A DNA stretch of 6,080 bases from Bacteroides sp. CAG:144 (GTDB lineage: Bacteria > Bacteroidota > Bacteroidia > Bacteroidales > UBA11471). Of this stretch, positions 1 to 5,949 are shown one piece after another. Both the position numbers and the translations under genes were made by a program. The stretch lies in contig HF999690.1 in assembly GCA_000434215.1 (NCBI GenBank), positions 1-6,080 on the forward strand, read 5' to 3'. The notes beneath the pieces were generated by a model, which saw nothing but the letters and a program-made list of their open reading frames with translations, did not search any database and was not told where the DNA came from. Position 1 is the stretch's first letter, and each line of letters begins with the position of its first letter.

Positions 1-1
1 G

Positions 2-511
2 GCCGACAGCCAGTCGATACTGTTTACCACCGACGAGTCGGTTATAGAGCCCTTGCTTGCCGAGATAGACCATCAGTTGTCGGTATTGTCCCGGCGGGAG
101 CTTACCGAGAAGTCGCTATCACACAGTCGTGTCGTGTTGTTGCGGGATAAGCAGGAGTTGATCGATTTGGCCAATCTCTATGCTCCCGAACACTTGATTA
201 TACAATGTGCCGATTACCTCGATATAGCAGATCGGGTCGTCAATGCCGGGTCGGTATTCCTCGGCCCGTACACGCCCGAAAGTGCCGGCGATTATGCCTC
301 GGGTACCAATCATACATTGCCTACCAGCGGCTATGCTCGGGCATATAGCGGAGTGAATCTCGACAGTTTTATCCGGAAAATCACTTTTCAGGAAATCACC
401 CGGGACGGTTTGTTACGTCTTGGTCCGGTAATAGAGGTAATGGCTGCCAATGAGGGGCTCGATGCCCATAAAAATGCCGTTTCGGTGCGTCTCGGCAAAG
501 AGATTAAATAA
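2..511 (+). CDS. hisD: Histidinol dehydrogenase, C-terminal part (5' end outside window)
   Basis: HisD oxidises L-histidinol to L-histidine in two NAD+-dependent steps, the last reactions of histidine synthesis, in the cytoplasm. Only the last 169 residues are here; the frame is open from base 2, so the gene begins upstream. The segment opens with [10 protein letters not shown], matching the DSQ stretch of the family. It contains PEHLI (Glu codon 188-190, His codon 191-193), the pair that acts as general acid/base in the E. coli enzyme. It also contains GSVFLG, the [12 protein letters not shown] block (Asp codon 290-292, a zinc ligand by homology) and AHKNAV (His codon 467-469, another zinc ligand by homology). 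The C-terminus aligns end to end with E. coli HisD, so nothing is truncated on this side. The TAA stop lies 13 bp before hisC, consistent with one operon. Family assignment is secure. Confidence 0.97.
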   Translation, partial: ADSQSILFTTDESVIEPLLAEIDHQLSVLSRRELTEKSLSHSRVVLLRDKQELIDLANLYAPEHLIIQCADYLDIADRVVNAGSVFLGPYTPESAGDYASGTNHTLPTSGYARAYSGVNLDSFIRKITFQEITRDGLLRLGPVIEVMAANEGLDAHKNAVSVRLGKEIK

Positions 512-524
512 TAAAAAGTGGATT

Positions 525-1562
525 ATGTTAGATCTTGGAAAATGGGTGCGTCCCAATATTTTGACTCTGAAACCTTATTCTTCGGCACGAGATGAGTTTA
601 AGGGAGAGGCGTCGGTGTTTCTCGATGCCAATGAGAATCCTTATAACGCCCCGTATAATCGTTATCCCGACCCTTTGCAATGGGGATTGAAAAAGAAGAT
701 TGCGGAGATAAAAGGGGTTGCGCCCGAACAGATTTTTCTCGGGGTGGGAAGTGATGAGTGTATCGATGTCTTGTTCAGGGCTTTTTGTGTTCCCGGACGT
801 GATAATGTCGTGGCTATCGACCCGACCTACGGTATGTATAAGGTTTGTGCCGACATCAACGATGTAGAGTATCGGCCGGTACGAATGAATGAAGATTTCG
901 ATTTCGATGCTGATACGTTGTTAGAGAATGTCGATGACCACACGAAACTGATTTTTTTCTGTTCGCCCAACAATCCGTCGGGCAATAATCTGCCGGCAGA
1001 GAAGATTGTACAAGTCTTGCAGCGTTTTGCCGGAATTGTGGTTGTCGATGAGGCATATATCGATTTTTCATCGCAGCCTGGTTTCTTGCCGGAACTTCCC
1101 GCGTATGACAATTTGGTGGTGATGCATACTTTTTCCAAAGCGTGGGGGGCGGCTGCCGTGCGGTTGGGTATGGCGTTTGCTTCTCCCGGGATCATTCGTA
1201 TTTTCAATAAGATAAAATATCCTTATAATATCAACCTGCTTACCCAACAATATGTCGCAGAGATGCTCGACAAGTACGATCGTATACAAGCATGGGTACG
1301 GGAATTGGTCGTTTCGAGAGATGCCTTGAAGAATAGTCTGTCGGCATTGCCTATCGTTCGGAAGATTTATCCCAGCGATGCCAATTTCCTGTTGGTTCGT
1401 TTCGACGATGCACAAGCGGTCTACGATTATTTGGTTGCGCGTGGTATCATCGTTCGTAGCCGGAATAAGATAACGCTTTGCGAAAATTGTCTGCGCATTA
1501 CCGTCGGGACACCCGAAGAAGACCATGTATTGATAGAAACACTGCAATCTTATCCGTTATGA
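525..1562 (+). CDS. hisC: Histidinol-phosphate aminotransferase
   Basis: HisC is a cytoplasmic PLP-dependent fold-type I aminotransferase that converts imidazole-acetol phosphate plus glutamate to L-histidinol phosphate. The product is 345 aa, normal for the family. Visible motifs are DANENPY near the N-terminus (substrate region), PNNPSGN with Asn150 (PLP ring contact), VVDEAY with Asp175 and Tyr178, TFSKAWG with Lys205 as the Schiff-base lysine, Arg213 in AAVRLG (PLP phosphate), and Arg324 in [11 protein letters not shown] (substrate carboxylate). Roles are by homology to E. coli HisC. I chose the ATG at 525 (MLDLGKW) because the in-frame ATG at 450 lies inside hisD and would add 25 residues with no HisC character. 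The start follows an A-rich leader without a clear Shine-Dalgarno sequence, as is usual in Bacteroidota. The TGA stop overlaps the hisB start as ATGA. Confidence 0.96.
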   Translation: MLDLGKWVRPNILTLKPYSSARDEFKGEASVFLDANENPYNAPYNRYPDPLQWGLKKKIAEIKGVAPEQIFLGVGSDECIDVLFRAFCVPGRDNVVAIDPTYGMYKVCADINDVEYRPVRMNEDFDFDADTLLENVDDHTKLIFFCSPNNPSGNNLPAEKIVQVLQRFAGIVVVDEAYIDFSSQPGFLPELPAYDNLVVMHTFSKAWGAAAVRLGMAFASPGIIRIFNKIKYPYNINLLTQQYVAEMLDKYDRIQAWVRELVVSRDALKNSLSALPIVRKIYPSDANFLLVRFDDAQAVYDYLVARGIIVRSRNKITLCENCLRITVGTPEEDHVLIETLQSYPL

Positions 1563-2695
1563 ATACGAAGAAGAAAAGAGCCTTGTTTATCGACCGGGAC
1601 GGTACGTTGGTCGTAGAACCTCCGGTCGATTATCAGCTCGACAGCCTTGAAAAACTGCAATTCATGCCCAAAGTCTTTCGCAATATGGCGTATATTCGCG
1701 AAAAACTCGATTTTGAACTGGTGATGGTTACCAATCAAGACGGATTGGGAACACCGTCGTTTCCCGAGGATACTTTTTGGCCGGCGCATAATAAGATGTT
1801 GCAGGCATTCGAGGGAGAAGGTGTTATGTTCGATGCCGTTTATATCGATCGTTCATTTCCCGAGGAGAATCTTCCTACCCGAAAACCCGGGACAGCGATG
1901 CTTATCTCTTATCTCGATGGGAGTTATGATATGTCGGCATCTTTTGTCATAGGCGATCGTCTTACCGATATGCAGCTGGCCCGTAATCTCGGTTGCAAGG
2001 GTATCCTGTACGGAAGTGAGTCGATGCGGGAAATGCTCGATGCGTCGGGACTTGGAGAGACATGTGCCTTGATAACCGATGATTGGGATCGGATAACGGA
2101 ATTTCTTTTCGCGGGAGAACGCCGGGCCGAGGTGCGTCGCACAACGGCTGAGACCGATATATATGTCTCGTTGAATCTCGATGGAAACGGTCGGAGTGAT
2201 ATATCGACGGGGATCGGTTTTTTCGACCATATGCTCGACCAGATAGCTCGTCATTCGGGTATGGATCTCGCGGTACATTGCAAGGGCGACCTCTATGTCG
2301 ACGAACACCATACGATCGAGGATACGGGTATTGCATTGGGTGAAGCTATTGCCCGGGCGTTGGGCGATAAAAGAGGAATCGAGCGGTATGGATTTTGTCT
2401 GCCGATGGACGATTGCCTTTGTACGGTCGCTCTTGATTTTGGCGGCCGGCCGTGGCTGGTATGGAATGCAGTTTTCTATCGGGAGAAAGTAGGAGATATG
2501 CCGACCGAGATGTTTCTGCATTTCTTCAAGTCGCTCAGTGATTCGGCCCGCATGAATCTTACGGTGAAAGCCGAGGGCGAAAACGAGCATCATAAGATAG
2601 AAGGAATATTCAAGGCCTTTGCCCGTTCGTTGAAGATGGCTTTGCATCGGGATATATTCCATTATGAGTTGCCGTCAACAAAAGGTGTTTTGTAG
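1559..2695 (+). CDS. hisB: Bifunctional histidinol-phosphatase / imidazoleglycerol-phosphate dehydratase
   Basis: This is a fusion of two histidine enzymes in 378 aa. Residues about 1-170 are a HAD phosphatase acting on histidinol phosphate: motif I FIDRDGTL (Asp12 nucleophile, Asp14), motif II TNQDG (Thr58), Lys109 in RKP, and motif IV GDRLTD (Asp133, Asp137). Residues about 190-378 are the dehydratase acting on imidazoleglycerol phosphate: [14 protein letters not shown] (His224), DEHHTIED (His250, His251, Glu254) and NEHHKIEG (His344, His345, Glu348), which supply the metal-binding histidines, and the typical SKGVL-like end (TKGVL). The start ATG at 1559 overlaps the hisC stop by 4 bp, so translation is probably coupled; the longer frame from 1478 adds only hisC-overlapping residues. 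One oddity: the zinc loop CPHxxxxxCxC of E. coli HisB is here [11 protein letters not shown], same length but without its four ligands. Active-site aspartates are intact, so I expect a working phosphatase. Confidence 0.96.
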   Translation: MNTKKKRALFIDRDGTLVVEPPVDYQLDSLEKLQFMPKVFRNMAYIREKLDFELVMVTNQDGLGTPSFPEDTFWPAHNKMLQAFEGEGVMFDAVYIDRSFPEENLPTRKPGTAMLISYLDGSYDMSASFVIGDRLTDMQLARNLGCKGILYGSESMREMLDASGLGETCALITDDWDRITEFLFAGERRAEVRRTTAETDIYVSLNLDGNGRSDISTGIGFFDHMLDQIARHSGMDLAVHCKGDLYVDEHHTIEDTGIALGEAIARALGDKRGIERYGFCLPMDDCLCTVALDFGGRPWLVWNAVFYREKVGDMPTEMFLHFFKSLSDSARMNLTVKAEGENEHHKIEGIFKAFARSLKMALHRDIFHYELPSTKGVL

Positions 2696-2712
2696 AATAC
2701 ATGAAATCTCGA

Positions 2713-2755
2713 AGAACCCGCCCGCTTCCCACGAAGTAGGCGGGTTTGTTTTTTT
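2713..2755 (+). terminator. Intrinsic terminator of the his operon
   Basis: A GC-rich stem pairs AACCCGCC (2715-2722) with GGCGGGTT (2739-2746). The enclosed bases can form a second short helix, CTTC with GAAG (2725-2728 / 2733-2736). A T-rich tract with seven consecutive Ts (2749-2755) follows directly. It starts 17 bp after the hisB stop codon, and no further + strand gene follows, so hisB is probably the last gene of the transcript. The U-tract lies only on the + strand side, so this looks unidirectional. Confidence 0.93.
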
Positions 2756-2820
2756 ATTGTATTATACCTGTCGGTACGAGCTGTCTGCCGATTTGTTTCT
2801 GTTCGGCTTGTTTACCGGAT
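2756..2820. other. Spacer between the two convergent terminators
   Basis: This stretch lies between the T-tract of the his terminator and the T-tract (other strand) of the small RNA terminator. It holds no gene. The only structure I see is a weak GCCGA/TCGGC inverted repeat with an 11-base loop. Confidence 0.6.
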
Positions 2821-2855
2821 AAAAAAACGTCCCGATATTCCCATATCAGGACGTT
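2821..2855 (-). terminator. Intrinsic terminator of the small RNA
   Basis: On the - strand, AACGTCC (2849-2855) pairs with GGACGTT (2826-2832), then after one A-C mismatch GATAT (2843-2847) pairs with ATATC (2834-2838), closing a four-base loop at 2839-2842. The helix runs into an unbroken series of Ts on the - strand (A-run 2821-2827 on the + strand). The T-tract is only on this side, so it terminates leftward transcription. It lies about 280 bp beyond the rnf terminator, which supports a separate transcript between the two. Confidence 0.85.
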
Positions 2856-2993
2856 CGTAATAATAAGTTCGTACCCGTTTTTCGGGCTTGACGTTTGAAC
2901 CCTGTTCAAAAGAGTATGATATGCAACATACTCCCAGACTTTTTCATTCCTAAGTTTTTCTTGAAATGGACGGCTATTTTAGAAACAGGTTCT
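2821..2993 (-). ncRNA. Probable independent small RNA gene (about 173 nt), family not assigned
   Basis: No protein is encoded here, yet the - strand has the parts of a stand-alone transcript: a Bacteroides-type promoter just upstream, a structured body and an intrinsic terminator. Visible pairings (+ strand coordinates) are a closing helix 2988-2992 with 2897-2901 continuing as 2984-2987 with 2903-2906 (one bulged base); a hairpin 2960-2968 with 2945-2954 (one bulge, five-base loop); a hairpin 2927-2933 with 2912-2918; a CCCG/CGGG hairpin 2874-2886; and the terminator hairpin 2826-2855. The start is inferred from promoter spacing and could shift by a few bases; the end is the terminator U-tract. 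Size and layout resemble regulatory RNAs such as 6S RNA or the Bacteroidales-1 RNA of this order, but I cannot confirm either by eye. It is separated from rnfA by the rnf terminator, so it is unlikely to be merely a 3' UTR. Confidence 0.72.
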
Positions 2994-2998
2994 TTATA

Positions 2999-3029
2999 CA
3001 AAGATATATAAACATTTCATTCCGACAAG
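2999..3029 (-). promoter_or_regulatory. Bacteroides-type promoter for the small RNA
   Basis: Reading the - strand, the element TATCTTTG (2999-3006) matches the Bacteroidota -7 consensus TAnnTTTG exactly. Upstream, after a 19-bp spacer, is CTTG (3026-3029), one mismatch from the -33 consensus TTTG. The usual spacer is about 19-21 bp. Transcription should start a few bases downstream, around 2992-2995, just before the first paired segment of the RNA. The flanking DNA is very A+T rich. Confidence 0.75.
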
Positions 3030-3034
3030 ATTTA

Positions 3035-3052
3035 TTCTTAAAATTTTAAGAA
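3035..3052. repeat. 18-bp perfect palindrome upstream of the small RNA promoter
   Basis: TTCTTAAAA is followed immediately by its exact reverse complement TTTTAAGAA. The centre lies about 15 bp upstream of the -33 element at 3026-3029, a position suited to an activator site or an A+T-rich UP-like element. It has no loop, so as RNA it would be a poor hairpin; a dimeric protein-binding site is the more natural reading. Given the A+T-rich composition, chance remains possible. Confidence 0.5.
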
Positions 3053-3136
3053 ATACCATGTGGAAGCTCTCGATGTGCAATCTATTGTATAGAATAAGCA
3101 AGAAAGAATGTACATTTGTTTGGCATGGTGGAAAAC
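3053..3136. other. Non-coding spacer between the palindrome and the rnf terminator
   Basis: No credible reading frame or second good promoter is visible. The segment is A+T rich, with CCATG near its left end and CATGG near its right end, too far apart to count as a convincing hairpin. Confidence 0.55.
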
Positions 3137-3171
3137 AAGAAAAAGGAGGCTTTATAAGCCTCCTTTTTCTT
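3137..3171 (-). terminator. Intrinsic terminator of the rnf operon, potentially bidirectional
   Basis: A 16-bp perfect inverted repeat (3137-3152 with 3156-3171) surrounds a three-base loop. The core is GGAGGCTT / AAGCCTCC, and the outer part is A-rich on one arm and T-rich on the other, so a U-tract is produced on either strand. It lies 14 bp after the rnfA stop codon and ends leftward transcription of the rnf genes. On the + strand it could also stop read-through past the his terminator. Confidence 0.93.
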
Positions 3172-3185
3172 ACTGTTTGAGAATC

Positions 3186-3767
3186 TTATCCTATTTTGAT
3201 ACCGGCAAATCCCATGAATGCAAGAGCCAAAAGACCGGCAACAACCAGTGCGATGGGAGTCCCTTGCATGGCTTTGGGTAGTCGTGTTGTTGCCAACTGT
3301 TCGCGAATACCTGCAAAAAGCACCATAGCAAGCATGAACCCCAAAGCAGTAGAGATGGCAAAAACAACCGATTCGAGCAGATTATATTCTTTTTGTATAA
3401 CAAGAATAGCCACACCCAAAATCGTACAGTTGGTTGTAATCAGCGGCAGAAATACTCCGAGAGCCTGATACAGGGGAGGAGATACCTTTTTGAGGATAAT
3501 TTCTACCATCTGCACGAGAGCGGCGATAACGAGAATGAAGACGATTGTCTGCATAAAACCGATACCGAATGCGTCAAGCAGATATTTTTGCAACAAATAG
3601 GTGCATATCGTAGCAAGCGTCATTACAAAAGCAACGGCAGCACCCATACCCGTAGCCGTGCTTACTTTCTTTGATACGCCCAAGAAAGGACAGATACCCA
3701 AGAATTGCGCCAATACGATGTTATTGACAAAGATGGCGGTTATGAATATAGATATATAGGTAATCAT
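3186..3767 (-). CDS. rnfA: Rnf electron transport complex subunit A
   Basis: RnfA is an integral membrane subunit of the ferredoxin:NAD+ oxidoreductase (Rnf) complex and is homologous to NqrE of the Na+-pumping NADH:quinone reductase. The 193-aa product matches the family length and is almost wholly hydrophobic, with about six membrane helices. Two conserved cysteines, Cys26 in GICPFLG and Cys114 in TTNCTILG, lie in the pseudo-repeated half-motifs that, with the matching cysteines in RnfE, hold an Fe-S cluster in the membrane in this family. Other family marks are [10 protein letters not shown] near the N-terminus, [11 protein letters not shown], and [13 protein letters not shown]. The start ATG is 5 bp past the rnfE stop, with no visible Shine-Dalgarno sequence, so it is probably translated from the shared message. 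It is the last gene of the operon, followed by the terminator at 3137-3171. Confidence 0.96.
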   Translation of the reverse strand: MITYISIFITAIFVNNIVLAQFLGICPFLGVSKKVSTATGMGAAVAFVMTLATICTYLLQKYLLDAFGIGFMQTIVFILVIAALVQMVEIILKKVSPPLYQALGVFLPLITTNCTILGVAILVIQKEYNLLESVVFAISTALGFMLAMVLFAGIREQLATTRLPKAMQGTPIALVVAGLLALAFMGFAGIKIG

Positions 3768-3772
3768 ATCGC

Positions 3773-4357
3773 TTATTTGGTTTTAAGTTTATTGACAATG
3801 GCGATCAGGTAACCCAGTGCAATGAATGCGCCGGGAGCCAAGACGAAGATAAGCGAACCGTAATGTTCGGGGTAAATGGTCATATCGAATACTTTACCCG
3901 TACCGAGGAGTTCCCGTACGCTACCCAGCAATGTGAGGGCGATAGTAAATCCCAAGCCTATTCCCAAGCCGTCGAGCATCGAGTCGAAAGCGTTGTTTTT
4001 GGCGGCAAAGGCTTCGGCTCGTCCCAGAACGATACAGTTTACGACGATAAGAGGAATAAAGAGACCCAGACTCTCGTACAGTGCCGGCACATAGGCCTCC
4101 ATGCACATTTGCAAGATGGTTACGAATGCTGCGATGACGACGATGAACGACGGTATACGCACTTTGTCGGGAATGAAGTTTTTGATCAGCGAGATGACTA
4201 TATTCGAGCAGATGAGGACGAACATCGTTGCCGCGCCCATGCCCAAACCGTTGAAAGCCGACGAGGTAGTTCCCAAAGTGGGGCACATACCCAACAACAG
4301 GACGAAAGTCGGATTTTCTGTAATGATACCGTTAAGAATGATTTTGAACTTATTCAT
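3773..4357 (-). CDS. rnfE: Rnf electron transport complex subunit E
   Basis: RnfE is the membrane partner and distant paralogue of RnfA, homologous to NqrD. The product is 194 aa with about six hydrophobic segments. Cys25 in GMCPTLG and Cys108 in [14 protein letters not shown] correspond to the RnfA cysteines and are expected to share the intramembrane Fe-S cluster. [13 protein letters not shown] and the [13 protein letters not shown] block are also typical. A longer frame starts at 4423, but the extra 22 residues (proline-rich, lying over the rnfG end) do not belong to the family. The ATG at 4357 gives [16 protein letters not shown], a normal RnfE N-terminus, and has an AAAGGAGA site 7 nt upstream of it. 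The gene overlaps rnfG by 8 bp, suggesting translational coupling and fixed stoichiometry. Confidence 0.96.
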   Translation of the reverse strand: MNKFKIILNGIITENPTFVLLLGMCPTLGTTSSAFNGLGMGAATMFVLICSNIVISLIKNFIPDKVRIPSFIVVIAAFVTILQMCMEAYVPALYESLGLFIPLIVVNCIVLGRAEAFAAKNNAFDSMLDGLGIGLGFTIALTLLGSVRELLGTGKVFDMTIYPEHYGSLIFVLAPGAFIALGYLIAIVNKLKTK

Positions 4358-4973
4358 GACTGGTCTCCTTTCCCATTTGTGCAGTGGCGCCGGTGGCGGC
4401 GTCGTTGTTAATATATGCGGCATAGGCGTTGGCTATTGCATCGAGAAAAGCGCGGGAGCTGATTGTCGCAGCCGTGATGGCATCGATAGAGCCTCCGTCT
4501 TTTTTTACGGTCAGATTATCGGTAGAAGGATTTTTCCCCAATATGCTCTGATTACCTTTCCCGGCACGGAACCATTCTTCCATTTTCGAGCCCAGACCCG
4601 GGGTCTCGGCATGGCTCAAAACCCGGTAGTTCCGTATCGATCCGTCGATGTTGAAACCTACCATGACCGAGATTTCTCCGCCGAATCCTTTTTTGGTTTT
4701 GCTTTCGACGGCAGCACCAACGTTTTTACCCTCTTTCTTGGCGGGAAAAACTTTCAGTTCGAGATCGTTTACCGTTACAATATATTGTTCGTCGATAGGA
4801 GAGTTGTCAAATTCGGGAGCTACGTCTTTTACGGCTTTTTCCTGTTTCTGCTTTTTCGATTGAGCGATAGGTTCTGCCGTAATGTTGTTGACATATCCCA
4901 GTAAAGCACCCGTAATGACGGTAATGACCGTGAGTACAACGAGCATGTTTCCGAAAGATGATTGTTTTGCCAT
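4350..4973 (-). CDS. rnfG: Rnf electron transport complex subunit G (covalent FMN protein)
   Basis: RnfG, related to NqrC, has one N-terminal membrane anchor and a large domain on the outer face of the cytoplasmic membrane that carries FMN bound through a phosphoester to a threonine, attached by ApbE. The product is 207 aa, the usual size. Residues about 10-30 form the anchor. The FMN domain includes VMVGFNIDGSIRNYRVLSHAETPGLG (around 104-129) and the attachment motif D164-A-I-T-A-A-T170, followed by ISSRAF; Thr170 is the likely site. The motif normally reads S/T-G-A-T, so the Gly is Ala here. A second match, D191-A-A-T-G-A-T197, lies in the C-terminal tail. The start overlaps the rnfD stop by one base (TAATG), with GGGGAGG 10 nt upstream. 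Family assignment is secure; use of the tail motif is speculative. Confidence 0.96.
   Translation of the reverse strand: MAKQSSFGNMLVVLTVITVITGALLGYVNNITAEPIAQSKKQKQEKAVKDVAPEFDNSPIDEQYIVTVNDLELKVFPAKKEGKNVGAAVESKTKKGFGGEISVMVGFNIDGSIRNYRVLSHAETPGLGSKMEEWFRAGKGNQSILGKNPSTDNLTVKKDGGSIDAITAATISSRAFLDAIANAYAAYINNDAATGATAQMGKETSHE
4364..4371 (-). promoter_or_regulatory. Shine-Dalgarno site for rnfE inside rnfG
   Basis: AAAGGAGA on the - strand, with its AGGAG core 7 nt from the ATG at 4357, lies within the last codons of rnfG. Most genes in this window have no such site. It supports the rnfE start at 4357 over the longer frame. Confidence 0.75.
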
Positions 4974-5926
4974 TATTTCTTAACCTCCCCGAATCGTTTA
5001 GGTTTCACATATTTGTTGATGAGCGGCGTTACGGCGTTCATGATCAGTATGGCGAATGACATACCCTCGGGATATGCACCCCAGCGGCGAATGATGATCG
5101 TGAGCAATCCGATGCAGATACCGTAGATGATCATGCCTTTATGGGTCATAGGTGAAGTAACGTAGTCGGTTGCCATGAAAATAGCACCGAGCAGCATACC
5201 GCCCAAAAGCAATTGTTGCAGGGCGTAATTCACGTCGAAACTGATGAGCCAAGAGAAAAGAAATGCTGTCGCCAAAATCGATACGGGAATGTGCCAAGTA
5301 ATGACTTTTTTGATGAGCATATAGGCAAGACCTATCAATAGGGCGATAGCGCCGATTTCTCCCAAGCTACCTCCGATGTTACCCAAGAGCATATCGGTTG
5401 TCGTAGCTTCGATGGGAAGCCCTTGTTTGAGCAATCCCAGTGGGGTCGCAGCCGTTTCGGCATCGAGGTAGTGCGTGGATAGCGCATCGGGCTTGGGCCA
5501 CGTTGTCATTTGCACGGGAAACGAGATGAGCAGGAAGACACGGCCTACGAGAGCCGGATTGAAAATATTGTTTCCTAATCCACCGAACGACATTTTCCCG
5601 ATACCAATGGCAACGAGAGCTCCGATGAGGATAATCCATATCGGGAGATTCGACGGAACATTGAAGGCCAACAGTACTCCAGTAAGTATGGCCGAACCGT
5701 CCGACACGGTAGGTTCTACTTTCAAAAGGAATTTTTGAATGAGGTACTCGAAAAGTACGCACGCCGCAACCGACGTAAGGGTCACTACCAAGGCGCCTAC
5801 GCCGAAAAAGTATAGCGACACCAGAAATGCCGGTATCAAGGCTATCAACACGTTGTACATGCAGTTGGGTATGGAGTTACCGCTGTGTACGTGTGGTGAA
5901 GGTGATACGATAAAGTTCTGATTCAT
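4973..5926 (-). CDS. rnfD: Rnf electron transport complex subunit D (covalent FMN membrane protein)
   Basis: RnfD is the large polytopic subunit of Rnf, homologous to NqrB, and is thought to form part of the ion path. The 317-aa product starts MNQNFIVSPSPHVHSG, typical of the family, and contains many hydrophobic segments consistent with eight or more membrane helices. Conserved blocks are EPTVSDGSAILTGVLLAFNVP (around 71-91), FGGLGNNIFNPALVGRVFLL, ATDYVTSPMTHKG, and AYPEGMSFAILIMN near the C-terminus. The flavin attachment motif is D155-A-E-T-A-A-T161-PLG, making Thr161 the probable FMN site; as in the neighbouring RnfG, the usual S/T-G-A-T reads T-A-A-T. The start lies 23 bp after rnfC in an A-rich gap with no Shine-Dalgarno sequence. 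The stop codon shares a base with the rnfG start. Confidence 0.96.
   Translation of the reverse strand: MNQNFIVSPSPHVHSGNSIPNCMYNVLIALIPAFLVSLYFFGVGALVVTLTSVAACVLFEYLIQKFLLKVEPTVSDGSAILTGVLLAFNVPSNLPIWIILIGALVAIGIGKMSFGGLGNNIFNPALVGRVFLLISFPVQMTTWPKPDALSTHYLDAETAATPLGLLKQGLPIEATTTDMLLGNIGGSLGEIGAIALLIGLAYMLIKKVITWHIPVSILATAFLFSWLISFDVNYALQQLLLGGMLLGAIFMATDYVTSPMTHKGMIIYGICIGLLTIIIRRWGAYPEGMSFAILIMNAVTPLINKYVKPKRFGEVKK
4984..4990 (-). promoter_or_regulatory. Shine-Dalgarno site for rnfG inside rnfD
   Basis: GGGGAGG on the - strand lies in the last codons of rnfD, with 10 nt between it and the rnfG ATG. With the TAATG stop-start overlap it fits re-initiation or coupled translation of rnfG. The sequence also encodes the charged end of RnfD (GEVKK), so part of the match may be coincidental. 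Confidence 0.55.
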
Positions 5927-5949
5927 AATAGATGTTTTTCTTGAATTAC

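Noticed and set aside
450..524. Upstream in-frame start for hisC
   Set aside because: The added residues overlap the hisD 3' end and do not resemble any HisC N-terminus. The ATG at 525 gives the normal start.
1853..2662. Open frame of 269 codons on the - strand opposite hisB
   Set aside because: It lies wholly antisense to hisB, which has clear HAD and dehydratase motifs. The translation has no recognisable domain and looks like a shadow of codon bias.
2791..2811. GCCGA/TCGGC inverted repeat after the his terminator
   Set aside because: The stem is only 5 bp with an 11-base loop and is not followed by a T-tract, so it is too weak to call a terminator or RNA element.
3057..3127. CCATG / CATGG inverted repeat flanking the spacer before the rnf terminator
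   Set aside because: The arms are 5 bp and about 60 bp apart, which is expected by chance.
3060..3130. Possible second promoter on the - strand between the rnf terminator and the palindrome
   Set aside because: The best -7 candidate only partly matches TAnnTTTG and has no well-placed -33 partner, unlike the clear promoter at 2999-3029.
4358..4423. N-terminal extension of rnfE (22 residues, proline-rich)
   Set aside because: It is antisense-free but overlaps rnfG coding sequence in another frame. The ATG at 4357 has a ribosome-binding site and yields the standard RnfE N-terminus.
4101..4904. Open frame of 267 codons on the + strand opposite rnfE and rnfG
   Set aside because: It crosses the boundary of two well-identified genes on the other strand, shows no family features and has no promoter or ribosome-binding site.
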